Source of the DNA: Bosea vaviloviae
GTDB lineage: Bacteria > Pseudomonadota > Alphaproteobacteria > Rhizobiales > Beijerinckiaceae
Reading direction: 5' to 3'
Assembly: GCF_001741865.1 (NCBI RefSeq)
Contig: NZ_CP017147.1
Location: 1,541,001-1,605,000 of the forward strand
Length of the DNA stretch: 64,000 nt
A program made the position numbers and the translations under genes. Positions 25,089 to 34,789 of the stretch are shown one piece after another. The notes under the pieces are model-generated. The model did no database searches. It saw nothing but the letters and a program-made list of their open reading frames with translations, and had not been told where the DNA came from. Position 1 is the stretch's first letter; each line of letters starts with the position of its first letter.

Positions 25089-26938
25089 GCGTTGTCTGCT
25101 CCGGAAACCAGCCGCGCACCCAGCGTCACGGCACAGTCGGATGGCATAACGACCGAAACCTCGAACCGGCCGGCCCGTCCACCAATCTCGACTCGCGCGG
25201 TCTCGCGGAATAGATCGCCGGCCTCGTCCCGAACCGCGAGCACTGTCGGCCGGGCGATGGACGACACATCGGCTGCAATTCCGCCATCCATCACCAGCGC
25301 AGGTTCCAGGAGAAGTACAGTTTGTCCCCCCACTCTCGCCTTGATCTCCAGTTGGAAAACCGCGACGGGCCCGCTTGCGCCTTGTTCCAGCCTCGCGAAC
25401 ACGGGCCTGCTGACACCCAGCGCGCTCCGTGAGCCGCCTCCACCTCCGCCTCCGCCTCCTGAGGCGCGCGCACCCGCACCTTCGCCATCTCCCTCGAGCA
25501 CGCGGCCTAATAGGCCGGCCACCTTTGCGAAGGATGGTCCCGTCTCTCCTCCGGGACGTGCGGCAGAAACTGGCGTCGCATATTCAGCAGCGGCAATCTT
25601 GATCCGGTTTACGGCGATCCGGACGATGCTGCGTTCAACTCGGTCAGCAAGCGCCTCGTGCTGCCAGTCGTCATGCGCAGGCGGCTCGGCCCTTGCGAAC
25701 GCAGCCTCGACCGTCTCGTCGTTCGAAGCCACGAACACGCCGCCCCACTCGAAGCGATCGTCGGGAAGCTGGTTGCCGGGATAGTAGCGGACCACCAGTT
25801 CTACCGGCCGCATCACCGCGATTGCCGCTGAGCGCTCAGGAAACAAGCTGCCCTCGAGACCCGCTGGTGCACGCCGCTCGGCGCGAAGTCCTCTGACGAT
25901 ATTGAGGCGGCCGAGGACGCGGTTTGGACGTTGCGAGCGCACCTCCTCCCCGGCGGTTGGACTGGAGCGCAATCCGCTCATGGCGCGCGCAAACAGGTCG
26001 AGCGGAGGAAAATCTTCCGGTCTTGGCAGCGGGTACTCCACGTTCTCGACAAAGATACGAAAATGCATCCTGCGGCTCCGAGGCGTGCATTCCAGCATGC
26101 GAGGCCAGAAGAAGAACAGCAGTGATTCCTCTATCAGACGCAGCGCCCGCACCTCGTCTTGATCAACGAACAGCGGGTCGAGGATCATGATAGAGGTGCC
26201 CGATCGCGAGGGGTCGCGCACTGGAAAGCCGATATCTTCGGCCAAAGTGGCTGCCTCAGGTCCTTCCAACGGATCGACGAACTCGTCTCCCTTGGCGCCC
26301 GCCCCCCACCAGTGCCGTCCAGTGAACCTACGTCGCACGCCTTCGGTATCCTCCGCCGCAAATGACAATCCGAGCTGGGCCGCGATGACCCGCCTCGTTG
26401 GCTGGCCGGCGTGGAAGGTCTGGCTGTCGATCAATATCGCAGAGCAGCGGCTGGCCATGTACAGCGATGCCTTGCCGTATCCGTAGGTGCCGCCACTGTG
26501 GGTCGTGTTGCGCGGTGAGCCGACGTTGCGCAGAAAATCAACGAAGTCAGAGGGTTCGTCTTCGTTGACCGCCAGATCTGCCCTTGTGGGACCCGCTAGT
26601 CCTGTGGTCCCGAAGTCGCAGATCTCCAGAACGCGGGGGCGGGCGGAGGAAAGATACGCCTCCAGAGCTTGCGCGGCAGCATGGTCCAGCGGACGCTGTC
26701 CCAGAATGTCGTGCCGCAACACGGCTGCCTGGTCCCGATCAAGCGTGCGAAGCCGGAAATGAACCTCGGCTCCTCCGTCCGAGATGGCCGCATCGCAGCT
26801 GTTCTGAACCGCCTCTCGGACCACGGTTTGAACGAGATCAATCGACGGCGCGCCGAGCAGTTTTAGATACCCGTCTGCGGCGAGATTCCCCGAAGCAGAA
26901 TAGGCCTCGGAATGAAGGATCAGGGGTGATCGAGGCAT
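25085..26938 (-). CDS. GHKL ATPase, MORC/MutL-like
   Basis: 617 residues. The N-terminal Bergerat fold is clear: N box REAVQNSCDA (Glu42, Asn46, Asp49), G1 ICDFGTTGL (Asp108, Gly110), G2 GGTYGYGK (149-156). Such ATPases dimerise on ATP and clamp DNA or partners. A glycine run near residues 488-496 links to a beta-rich C-terminal domain. It overlaps the nuclease gene upstream by 19 bp. MORC/MutL-like ATPases with Z1 helicases and PD-(D/E)XK nucleases are known in predicted restriction systems; the detailed mechanism is not established. Confidence 0.82.
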   Translation of the reverse strand: MPRSPLILHSEAYSASGNLAADGYLKLLGAPSIDLVQTVVREAVQNSCDAAISDGGAEVHFRLRTLDRDQAAVLRHDILGQRPLDHAAAQALEAYLSSARPRVLEICDFGTTGLAGPTRADLAVNEDEPSDFVDFLRNVGSPRNTTHSGGTYGYGKASLYMASRCSAILIDSQTFHAGQPTRRVIAAQLGLSFAAEDTEGVRRRFTGRHWWGAGAKGDEFVDPLEGPEAATLAEDIGFPVRDPSRSGTSIMILDPLFVDQDEVRALRLIEESLLFFFWPRMLECTPRSRRMHFRIFVENVEYPLPRPEDFPPLDLFARAMSGLRSSPTAGEEVRSQRPNRVLGRLNIVRGLRAERRAPAGLEGSLFPERSAAIAVMRPVELVVRYYPGNQLPDDRFEWGGVFVASNDETVEAAFARAEPPAHDDWQHEALADRVERSIVRIAVNRIKIAAAEYATPVSAARPGGETGPSFAKVAGLLGRVLEGDGEGAGARASGGGGGGGGGSRSALGVSRPVFARLEQGASGPVAVFQLEIKARVGGQTVLLLEPALVMDGGIAADVSSIARPTVLAVRDEAGDLFRETARVEIGGRAGRFEVSVVMPSDCAVTLGARLVSGADNA

Positions 26939-27933
26939 GCGATCATTTCCCGTACATGCGTTTCGGCCGCGAGGGCATCGAGGCGACTTCCTTCGGCAGC
27001 GGCAAGGTCAATGGTATACGAGAGGCTGACAACGCCTTCTGGTACGGCTTCAGCAATAAAACTCTCGGGAACGATCCTCGGAAACGCGGCGTCGACGGCA
27101 TATTGATGCTCGCCCTCGATGCGGAAGCTGGCCCGGTTCCACGCTCTAGCATCGGGATCGGCGCACCCGAGCGCGGCCAGAAGATCGCGGATCTGCTGTG
27201 GATCGGACGCCATCGAGATCGATTCTGCGGCGAGCCTTGATATCGACAGATCGGTTCCCGCAGCCTCCTCGAGCTGAAGTAGATACAGATGTAAAGCGCC
27301 CTCCACGGGTGCGACAAGCTGATCTATCGAGGAGATCGTCACCGACCGCCCGGCCACACGCGCCGAGGACTTGACCTCGATTGCGAAGCTGCCGCCTCTG
27401 AAGTCATGGCGCTCCATGAGCGGCCCGCGCCACAGCCGCCAAGCGCGCGGATCCAAGTTAAGGAGACGACGTAGCATCACGAGCTCAGCGATGAGGCCTC
27501 GCATCTCCTGAGATGTCACCTCGGCCGAAGGTACGATCAGCAGTGACCGGAAGTCGTCAAGCGTCGTCAAGCTGGCCTCGGTCGGCGCGGCCCCGTCCGA
27601 AATTCGTCGTATGATCTCGGCACAAACGTCTGCGAAGGCACCGTCGAGCGCAGCATTCAAACAGACAATATCGAGGTAACGGATCGGAGTGCCGTTCAGC
27701 AAGTATGTCGACACGCCGATATGAAGCGACTGGTTTGCCGGAATGTCGGCAATCCGCTCGCTCTGGCGCACGGGAAGGAGCAACCGGAGTTCGCCCGCAC
27801 TGCCAAGCGCGAGCCGCACACGCCCGAAGCCCGTCTCAATGCCAGTATCGATACTGGGTATCTCAAGACCCGTAGACGCTTGGCCACCACGTCGAAGCAT
27901 GGTCCAGTGATCGAGTGGCGAGTCAGTGGACAC
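26920..27933 (-). CDS. PD-(D/E)XK nuclease, DUF4420-like
   Basis: 337 residues from a GTG at 27933 that overlaps the previous stop by 11 bp and follows GAGGCAG; an ATG at 27984 would overlap by 62 bp. The nuclease core is visible: a helix with Glu (GLIAELVML, Glu149), then Asp177 (ERHDF) and the E-x-K strand SFAIEVKSS (Glu186, Lys188). This pattern fits the DUF4420 branch of PD-(D/E)XK enzymes. Likely the DNA-cleaving part of the restriction system. Confidence 0.78.
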   Translation of the reverse strand: MSTDSPLDHWTMLRRGGQASTGLEIPSIDTGIETGFGRVRLALGSAGELRLLLPVRQSERIADIPANQSLHIGVSTYLLNGTPIRYLDIVCLNAALDGAFADVCAEIIRRISDGAAPTEASLTTLDDFRSLLIVPSAEVTSQEMRGLIAELVMLRRLLNLDPRAWRLWRGPLMERHDFRGGSFAIEVKSSARVAGRSVTISSIDQLVAPVEGALHLYLLQLEEAAGTDLSISRLAAESISMASDPQQIRDLLAALGCADPDARAWNRASFRIEGEHQYAVDAAFPRIVPESFIAEAVPEGVVSLSYTIDLAAAEGSRLDALAAETHVREMIACLDHP

Positions 27934-30562
27934 GACCTGCCTCGAGTTGCTCCGCGACCTCATCTTCGATGTCTTGGAGATCATCAGCCGAGGGTGCCTC
28001 CAGTCTTACGCTGTAGTAGCCGCCAGAGCCTTCGACCGAGCCCGGAAAAACGATCCCGAAGCCAATAAGATCACCGACTGCATCGAGTGCGACCCGCTCG
28101 CGGGATCCCGGGCGCGGTGTCGAACGACGGTCGATCGGGTAGAGCAGCAGCAGCGGCGTGTCGCCAACGACGTCGGCACGGGCAGCCTTAAGGCCGCTCC
28201 AATCAGAGGATGTCGCCGCATCTCCTTCCTCGACCCAGTCAAACATCACGTCGCGTCGTGACATGAGCGCCTTGATGTCCGCGAAATCTTCGGGGCGCTG
28301 CAATCTAGTCCTGTTCGAGAGGCGAAGCGTGCCAAGTCCGCCCAGGGGCGCCGCAGACGGCTCGCCGATCCTAGGTTCGACCACGCCAACATTCCAAGTT
28401 CTGCGACTGTCGCCCGATGCATCGATGTAACCCAGCAGAAATTCGTTGGAGAGCTCGCGATGTGATGCCTGAACCGAGTAAGCGCGCAGGAACTGCACGA
28501 TCAGGCGCCCTGGAACGCCGCGGAACAGCGCGCGATTCGCTTCTGGATCACGCAGTCCGAGATCGATTAGCTGGGTCAAGAGATTCGCAGAAGCCGTCCA
28601 GTTTCCGCGAACGACGTTGGGATCGCGGTGGTCAAACCGGATAGTCTGGATGTGCTTGCCAGCATAGCTCATGTCGGTCAGCACTGCTGCTCGCATCTTG
28701 CTGGCTGCGGTGATCGCCATTCCAGGAATGGACCGGACCCTGACCGCGAACTCGGTCGGACTTGTCCGGCGGATCCTGTATTCCTCAACGTCGGTCCGTA
28801 TCTCCGCCTCGACGAGTGCAAGCGATCTGAAGGCCGTGCTGAGCGATTCCGTCATCCAGATGCGCGGCATATCTTCGTATCGCGGTCTGTAGCCGAACCA
28901 GCGCCCCATCTGCAGCAGGGTGTCGTACTGGCTTGATGTCCGCAGAAAGTAGCTCACGCAAAGTCCCTCAATCGTCAGGCCGCGGGCTAGGATCGATCCG
29001 CCGACGACGATGTAGGTCTTTGCGGGACCGTCATAGTCGATCCGGTCCTCGCTAACCCCATTTTCGACAGGCACGACAAGTGCGTCGAGAACTTCTGGCA
29101 TGAACGGCATGAGCTGTTCGCCGTTCACCTGGGGGAGGATGCTGAGATCACTTGGGACGCGCGCCTGCTCCGCGTCCCATAGCGCGAGCATCCGTCTCGC
29201 CAACGGCGAGTCGGATGCGACGATCTGGTCCGCGTTGACCTCGAGCCATGCCTTGACGAGCGTTGCAAGGCGCTCGTGCATGATCACATAGGCAGAGGTA
29301 TGGATCAGCATTGACATGTGGTTACCGCCGTCGCCGCGGAACCGACGCGCCGCGCATGATGCGAGGAAGTAGAGCACTGCATCCTCAAGCGAAGACGGCA
29401 TGCGCGGCTGGAATAGGTCCTTATCTGCTCGGCTCGGCGGCTGCAGATACGTGGCATCAGCCTCCGGAATGTCGCGGATCATGTCGAGCCCTTCTTCCTC
29501 CAGTCGCGGCGAGTCGGCATCGACTGGCGGACGACCGAACAAGCGCTCGGTACCGAAATAGCCATCCGGGGTGGGTAGGGCTGTGATGAAGTCCTTGGGA
29601 TAGAGGTCATCGAGTTGGCTACCGCCAGCCGGGAACGGGTTAATGAGCACGTTCGCAAACGGGGTGGCGGTATATCCCACATAGGAATTTGCAGGGATCC
29701 TCCGGAGGATGAGGCGGATCATCTCATTAATCCGCGTCATATCGTATTCGCCGGAGGCCGTGTTAACGCTTGCCTGGTCGCACTCGTCGTCGATGATCAG
29801 CACCTTGAGGCGCCGGAGGATGGCAGGCACGGTCCGCTCGATCGTAAGCAGCAATTGCCCGAGAGGGGCCACGTTCTTCTTCACCACGGCGAGGTGGACC
29901 GCGCCGGCAGCAGGCATCGGGAAGCCGCCGTTGGGCGGCATTCTGAAGTCACCCTGCTCGTCCTCGCGGGTTAGAAGCTGCCAGCGGTCCCTGAGGCGGT
30001 CCACCAGGTCCTTCTGCATCCGTCCTTGCGTCTGCTTGCGCAGCTTGTTTGTTAGGCCCGCGAGAATGATCACCAGATTGTAGCCGGCATCCACCGCCTT
30101 TGCGATGACGGCAGTCATATTCGCTGTTTTGCCGGACTGCACATGGCCAATTACAAGCCCGCGGCAAGCGAAGCTTTCTTGGGCTGGCGCTTCGAGCAAC
30201 GAGACGATCTCGTTGGACGCAGCTCCTATCCGTTCATCGACCGTTGTGGGAGACCAGTCCTTAGAGTCGATCAGATAGGCACGCAGAGCAGGCCAGTGGC
30301 GGTCGCCGTCCCCAGGCCCCTGATACCATTGCTGACGGGTGCGAAAGATCGAATTCACACGAAGAATCTCGACCGGCCGGATCGAAGCGCGCATCTGTTC
30401 GATGGCTACAGCAAAGTCTGTCTCGTTCTCCTCGGAAAAGCGCCCGAGAAAGGGCTCGAGATCTTGGCGGACGAGCCTTGCGGCGTCGTCGATGTCTGCG
30501 GCGGAGGGCAGGCGCGCGCGCAACTGCCGCACGAACGCTTCAACTTGTGTGGTCGATGTCAT
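27923..30562 (-). CDS. Z1-domain superfamily II ATPase
   Basis: 879 residues. Walker A GHVQSGKT (139-146), Walker B IIDDECD (around 257-262), motif III YTATPFAN (297-304), and later GGSILARGLTIEGLCVSYF and QMGRWFGYR, which correspond to the C-terminal RecA-lobe motifs V and VI. This is the Z1 (endonuclease Z1) family of helicase-like ATPases. The start ATG follows AGGGG. In predicted MORC-type restriction systems the Z1 protein is thought to translocate or remodel DNA for the nuclease. Confidence 0.88.
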   Translation of the reverse strand: MTSTTQVEAFVRQLRARLPSAADIDDAARLVRQDLEPFLGRFSEENETDFAVAIEQMRASIRPVEILRVNSIFRTRQQWYQGPGDGDRHWPALRAYLIDSKDWSPTTVDERIGAASNEIVSLLEAPAQESFACRGLVIGHVQSGKTANMTAVIAKAVDAGYNLVIILAGLTNKLRKQTQGRMQKDLVDRLRDRWQLLTREDEQGDFRMPPNGGFPMPAAGAVHLAVVKKNVAPLGQLLLTIERTVPAILRRLKVLIIDDECDQASVNTASGEYDMTRINEMIRLILRRIPANSYVGYTATPFANVLINPFPAGGSQLDDLYPKDFITALPTPDGYFGTERLFGRPPVDADSPRLEEEGLDMIRDIPEADATYLQPPSRADKDLFQPRMPSSLEDAVLYFLASCAARRFRGDGGNHMSMLIHTSAYVIMHERLATLVKAWLEVNADQIVASDSPLARRMLALWDAEQARVPSDLSILPQVNGEQLMPFMPEVLDALVVPVENGVSEDRIDYDGPAKTYIVVGGSILARGLTIEGLCVSYFLRTSSQYDTLLQMGRWFGYRPRYEDMPRIWMTESLSTAFRSLALVEAEIRTDVEEYRIRRTSPTEFAVRVRSIPGMAITAASKMRAAVLTDMSYAGKHIQTIRFDHRDPNVVRGNWTASANLLTQLIDLGLRDPEANRALFRGVPGRLIVQFLRAYSVQASHRELSNEFLLGYIDASGDSRRTWNVGVVEPRIGEPSAAPLGGLGTLRLSNRTRLQRPEDFADIKALMSRRDVMFDWVEEGDAATSSDWSGLKAARADVVGDTPLLLLYPIDRRSTPRPGSRERVALDAVGDLIGFGIVFPGSVEGSGGYYSVRLEAPSADDLQDIEDEVAEQLEAGRVH

Positions 30563-30686
30563 GCAATCCCCTGCCTTCGAGCCGCTTTAACCCTCGACCG
30601 GTTCTGCACCGAGGCGGCAACCCTAGCAAGCAGGAGTGGAACCGCTCAGAACGATACATCCAATAGGGGTATCTCGCGGAATTCGA

Positions 30687-32291
30687 TCAACCGACGCGCG
30701 ACAGTCTCGTCTCAAGCTTGGGAGCCGCAACATCTGCGCATCTTGCAGTAAGAATGGCAAAAAGCGCCTCTCCAATCCAGCGTGCAAGCAGCGGGGGGAC
30801 AGCATTCCCCACCTGCACATACTGCTGGGTGCGATTTCCCTTGAAAAGATAATTATCCGGAAAGGTTTGAAGGCGGGCAGCCTCGCGCACTGTCAGGCTG
30901 CGACACTGCAGCGGATCGGGATGAATGAAGTAGTGCCCATCCTTCGAGATATGGCTCGTGACGGTTGTCGACGGGCTACCGGAACGCTGAACTCGGAAGC
31001 GGTCGGCAAACTTGCCAGAAGTCCAGTTCTCGTGGTCGGGTGCCAGCTCCTCCGGAAAGTCGGCCGCTTTGGGTGAACGCCCTACAACCTCAGCAAATAC
31101 CGCTGCGAAGAAATATCGAGCCAAGTCACTCGCCATGTGGCCGCGCGTTTCGTGATTAGGCAGATCTGTTAGCTTGGGATCGATCAGCCAATCACGCAGG
31201 TCTGCTGGGCATGAGGGCGAGATGCCGGCCCCATGCGCCTTGCGGCACGGGACGTCATTCTGCCTACGAAAAATGTCATCATACGTCGCTGCCCGATCGG
31301 CAAACCTTGTCTGAAGATCGTCAGGAAGGTTGGTCTCGAGCTCGGCTACGAAGGCCATGGCAGCCTCGACGATTTCCCGCCATTCTTGACGTCCGTCAAT
31401 ACCTTGGCTCAGGCCGCTGCGCAGCCTTGGCATACCTGTCAACACGTTGCCAACCGTAGCGGTCAGGTTATGTCGGACCATGCGATCTGCAAGCGCGGAG
31501 TCCGGGAGGTTGGCGGCCAGATCTGATCGAAGACCCACGACGATCACCCTGTGGCGCGCTTGGGGGACTCCGAAATCCTCGGCACGAACGATGAAGTCGG
31601 AGGCACGTGGCTCTCCCAGATCGAGTTGCTTTCGGCTGCGAGGATCGAGAGCAATCAATCGATAGCGTTCGCCGCCGCGCGTTTCTCCGCGCAGGTCGTG
31701 GAGAACCTGATCAAATATCCGGCTCTCGCCATCGACGGACGACGAAAGCATCCCCTTGACGTTCTCCATCACGAAAGCAACCGGGCGGAGCCGGTCGAGG
31801 ATGCGGATGTACTCCTGATAGAGGAAGTGCTTCTCATCCTCGCTGGCGACGTAGCCTTCCTTGCCAAGGTTGCGCGACCGCCCAGCGAGCGAATAGGCTT
31901 GGCAGGGAGGTCCACCTATCAGAATGACGTTGCCATCGCTTTGGGAGCGGATGGAGTCCAGTCGGGCATTCAGCCGGAGTTCCGGGTGTTCCTTGCCTAG
32001 CTCGAGCTGCCAAGCATCTTCGCAGGCTGCCTTCCACCTCTCCGGATCAAGCGCAGCCCAATCGGGTTCGTCCTTCCCGCTGTTGATGAGATTATAGTAG
32101 CTGTCGGGCAGATTGCCGTCGAATTGGCGGAGAAAGCTTCGGAGCCGAAGCGTAGAATATGCTGCCGTTTCCTTCTCGATCGACAGCGCAATCTTGAATG
32201 CCCTCTTGCCTTCCGCGCCGGGAACGCTCGAAAATCCCTCCGCCAGCCCCCCTGGCCCTGCAAAGATGTCGACGACCGAATAAGTTGGCAA
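30687..32291 (-). CDS. DNA (cytosine-5) methyltransferase
   Basis: 534 residues. Motif I DIFAGPGGLAEGF (AdoMet binding), motif IV GGPPCQAYS with catalytic Cys130, motif VI MENVKG, motif VIII QARHRV, and motifs IX/X REAARLQTFPDNYLF and QVGNAVPP. The variable target-recognition region between VIII and IX is about 170 residues. The start is TTG; a stop codon lies two codons upstream and no ATG precedes motif I. It probably protects the host site from the downstream nuclease. The presence of vsr suggests a target whose methylcytosine deaminates to give T:G mismatches. Confidence 0.92.
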   Translation of the reverse strand: MPTYSVVDIFAGPGGLAEGFSSVPGAEGKRAFKIALSIEKETAAYSTLRLRSFLRQFDGNLPDSYYNLINSGKDEPDWAALDPERWKAACEDAWQLELGKEHPELRLNARLDSIRSQSDGNVILIGGPPCQAYSLAGRSRNLGKEGYVASEDEKHFLYQEYIRILDRLRPVAFVMENVKGMLSSSVDGESRIFDQVLHDLRGETRGGERYRLIALDPRSRKQLDLGEPRASDFIVRAEDFGVPQARHRVIVVGLRSDLAANLPDSALADRMVRHNLTATVGNVLTGMPRLRSGLSQGIDGRQEWREIVEAAMAFVAELETNLPDDLQTRFADRAATYDDIFRRQNDVPCRKAHGAGISPSCPADLRDWLIDPKLTDLPNHETRGHMASDLARYFFAAVFAEVVGRSPKAADFPEELAPDHENWTSGKFADRFRVQRSGSPSTTVTSHISKDGHYFIHPDPLQCRSLTVREAARLQTFPDNYLFKGNRTQQYVQVGNAVPPLLARWIGEALFAILTARCADVAAPKLETRLSRVG

Positions 32292-32367
32292 GAGTCACAC
32301 GCTTTCGAAAGGTCGTGCAAAAGGGTGATTGATATCATCTCTGCCGTGAAATGACAGGCTCTGGTGC
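32292..32367. promoter_or_regulatory. Divergent promoter region of the methyltransferase and vsr genes
   Basis: 76 bp between two divergent starts, moderately AT-rich, with a GAAAG-type ribosome binding site for the TTG start. No clear operator palindrome was seen. Confidence 0.4.
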
Positions 32368-32826
32368 ATGGCTGACATAGTCGATCTCGCAACTCGCTCG
32401 CGCATGATGGCCGGCATTAGAGGGAAGGACACAAAACCTGAGAGCCTTCTGCGGAGCTCTCTGCATCGGGCCGGCTTTCGCTATCGGCTACATGTCGCCG
32501 GACTGCCGGGCAGACCAGACATCGTGCTGGTCTCAAGGCGGGTTGCGATATTTGTCCATGGCTGCTTCTGGCATCGGCACAAGGGCTGCCACTGGTGCAC
32601 GACGCCTGCAAGCAATGTCGAATTCTGGCAAAATAAGTTCGCTCGCAATGTCGAGCGGGACAAAGAGGCCATGCAAGCACTGGCCGACCTTGGATGGCGA
32701 ACGGCAATCGTTTGGGAATGCGCCCTGCGAAAGGCCTATGCGGTCGAGACGGTTGTGGAAGTCGATCGCTGGATACGTTCCGACATGCCTTTCTTCGAGA
32801 GTGCGCTGGTGCGCTCAGATGCGTAA
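32368..32826 (+). CDS. vsr: Very short patch repair endonuclease Vsr
   Basis: 152 residues, usual Vsr length. Motifs GIRGKDTKPE (N-terminal), LPGRPDIVL (catalytic Asp, PD-(D/E)XK-like fold), and FVHGCFWHRHKGC with the zinc ligands. Vsr nicks 5' of the T in T:G mismatches created by deamination of 5-methylcytosine. It is divergent from the m5C methyltransferase and so guards its own target site. Its 3' end abuts the truncated integrase remnant. Confidence 0.95.
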   Translation: MADIVDLATRSRMMAGIRGKDTKPESLLRSSLHRAGFRYRLHVAGLPGRPDIVLVSRRVAIFVHGCFWHRHKGCHWCTTPASNVEFWQNKFARNVERDKEAMQALADLGWRTAIVWECALRKAYAVETVVEVDRWIRSDMPFFESALVRSDA

Positions 32827-32829
32827 GGA

Positions 32830-33851
32830 GAGCTTGGGCCAAGCCTGCCAGCAGGAACTGATTGAATCTGTGAAGGTGGGGTAGCCCGAGGTGCCGTAGA
32901 TCATCGATCGAGCACTCCTTCCTCAGGAACCGGTCAAGGAGGTCGCAGATCGAGAGAAATTGACTCTGCGTCTTCGACGTCCACTCCTCGCTTTTCGCCT
33001 TGTCCCTTGAAAGGCCCGGGCCGCCTCCACGACAGAAACGCCCTCCTCGCCGTTAAGCGCTTCCGCAGCAGATGATGCCTCAACAGGCGGATCGAACCAT
33101 TCCCCAAGATGCTGAAGTGCTGTCGTACGGCCAATGGCAGGCCCCATGTGGTCAGCGTCAAGGCTGGCTGTGGGGTTGGCGATGGACCACGCGATCGACG
33201 GTGGAGTGCCTGCGTCTCCCGAATCAGCGACCCGAAATCGAATTCCGGGGTTTCAACTGGTAGGATTCAGAAGGCTGCTTCGCTCTGCGCGCGCATAGAG
33301 CCGTTCTGCCCGTGAGATGTTGTCTGATGTGGGTTCGGCGCCCACTTCCACCAGGATTTGGGCAATCGACTGCCACATCTGGGACAGACGCTTCGGGGAA
33401 CGATGCCAGCGAACCGCGTCGACCACCGTGGCAAGTTCCGCCGGGGAAATGCCGGCCGCGGTCATGGCTAAGCGATCTTCCTCTCTCACTTCCGCAGGCG
33501 TTCCCTGCTCGGCGATTACCCGGAGGTTCAGCCATTTGCCACCGAAAGAGTGCGGTTGCTCTCGATCGTGATCGGCCCCGCATCAGGCATGGCGGCCGCA
33601 CGTCGAATGGTTTCCTCATGGATCGCAAAGGAGCGGCGGAAGAAATCCTTCAGCTGCTCCTTGGTGACCCAGTTTACGGACGGTGAGACCAGCATCTTTT
33701 CGACAGCTGCACCGAGTTGCGCTGCCAGATAACGCGCAGATTTAAGTGCCCGGGTCCTTAAGCTCATCACCATGCAGTGCTGATTCAGGCGCTGCGCGAG
33801 AAAATCAAGCAAACGCCGGCACCTGTCATAGGCGGCTCCACGCCGCTCTAG
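32830..33851 (-). pseudogene. Tyrosine site-specific integrase, frameshifted and truncated
   Basis: Three pieces read in order on the minus strand in different frames. The N-terminal part has LERRGAAY and MVMSLRTRALKSARYLAAQL (33851-33530), typical of the DUF6538-type arm-binding domain. A middle piece runs through RWHRSPKRLSQMWQSIAQIL to the stop at 33253, reached by a shift near 33530. A core-binding piece EEWTSKTQSQFLSICDLLDR followed by FNQFLLAGL ends near 32840. The catalytic domain (R, HxxR, Y) is missing; the gene runs into the vsr side. This explains how the island integrated at tRNA-Gln and why it should now be immobile. Confidence 0.65.
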
Positions 33852-33953
33852 GCGAGATGCCCCCTACGTGCCAGGCCTTCGCGCACCAGCTGGTGGGAAA
33901 GCCGCCAAGACAGTGTTTTATGCTAACAATATCAGTAGCTTAGATGATTTTTG

Positions 33954-34028
<75 letters not shown>

Positions 34029-34175
34029 ACGTGCCGCGCCTTCTAGAACGCGGCGCGGCCGTGCGCAACCATCCGCGCCGCCGCCGAATATCTCTTTGCA
34101 GAAATCGGCGTCACAATGCCCTGGATGCTGTTGCGCCCGCGCTCCACGCTGGCTATAAGCCCGGCACCAGTTGAT

Positions 34176-34252
34176 CGGAGTGTGGCTCAGCCTGGTAGAG
34201 CACCTCGTTCGGGACGAGGGGGTCGCAGGTTCAAATCCTGCCACTCCGACCA
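34176..34252 (+). tRNA. tRNA-Pro (anticodon CGG)
   Basis: 77 nt with acceptor CGGAGTG/CACTCCG, D-arm with GCCTGGTAG, anticodon loop TTCGGGA (CGG), T-loop GTTCAAATC and encoded ACCA. Closely matches bacterial tRNA-Pro(CGG). Confidence 0.95.
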
Positions 34253-34789
34253 CTGGATTTCCCGAATATTGTTGATTTTGCGCGAGTTTCGGCCTTGGGC
34301 CGCCCCTTCCTACGAAAGGGCGGCGCATATGGCCTCGCATCTCGTCGTGCCGTCGAAAGATTCCAAGACCGGGAACTGGCGAGCGCGAAAGGGAACCCCT
34401 CGATGGCCGTTCGGATTTCGGCAGGAGAGGACAAGCCGATTTGGCCCTCGTGTCTCGCAGTGGCTGGCTTCCGTCGAAGGGCGCAGCGCTGCCATCCGCG
34501 ACCGGGCAAAGCAGCCCGGCAGAGGCGTTCTCCTCGATTTCGAGATCGAACGCCCGGAGCATTTGCGAGCGAAGTCGACTCCTGCTGGTGTCCTGTCCGT
34601 CGGCGACCTCGCCCAGAAGGGTGGCATGACGCAAAGTCAGCACGAGCCGCGGGCGAGGAGGGGCAGGCTTAATAGCGCGGAAACTCAAACTTCAAATGGT
34701 CTTGTTTATGGGGATCAGATCAACCTCTTCGTAAGCCCTTTCATGCTTAGTTTCTGGGCAGGCTGTCTTCTGCCTGAAGGGGGCTTCTC
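34253..34789. other. Gene-poor stretch between tRNA-Pro and the HerA gene
   Basis: Reading frames exist on both strands, but they have no recognisable family and those that enter the tRNA are clearly artefacts. It may hold decayed sequence. The HerA promoter and its GAAGGGGG ribosome binding site are at the right end. Confidence 0.5.

Larger units (their letters stand above)
23208..33953. mobile_element. tRNA-Gln-integrated genomic island carrying a restriction/defence operon
   Basis: About 10.7 kb bounded by an 18-bp direct repeat of the tRNA-Gln 3' end, the usual result of tyrosine-recombinase integration. By eye the island is less GC-rich than its surroundings and its coding style differs. 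Contents from the tRNA inward: integrase remains, vsr, then a minus-strand operon of methyltransferase, Z1 ATPase, nuclease, GHKL ATPase and two unknowns. With its integrase broken, the island is probably fixed. Confidence 0.85.

Noticed and set aside
32923-33147. 74-residue minus-strand gene next to vsr
   Set aside because: The better reading of this stretch is integrase remains in a different frame; the peptide itself matches nothing I recognise.
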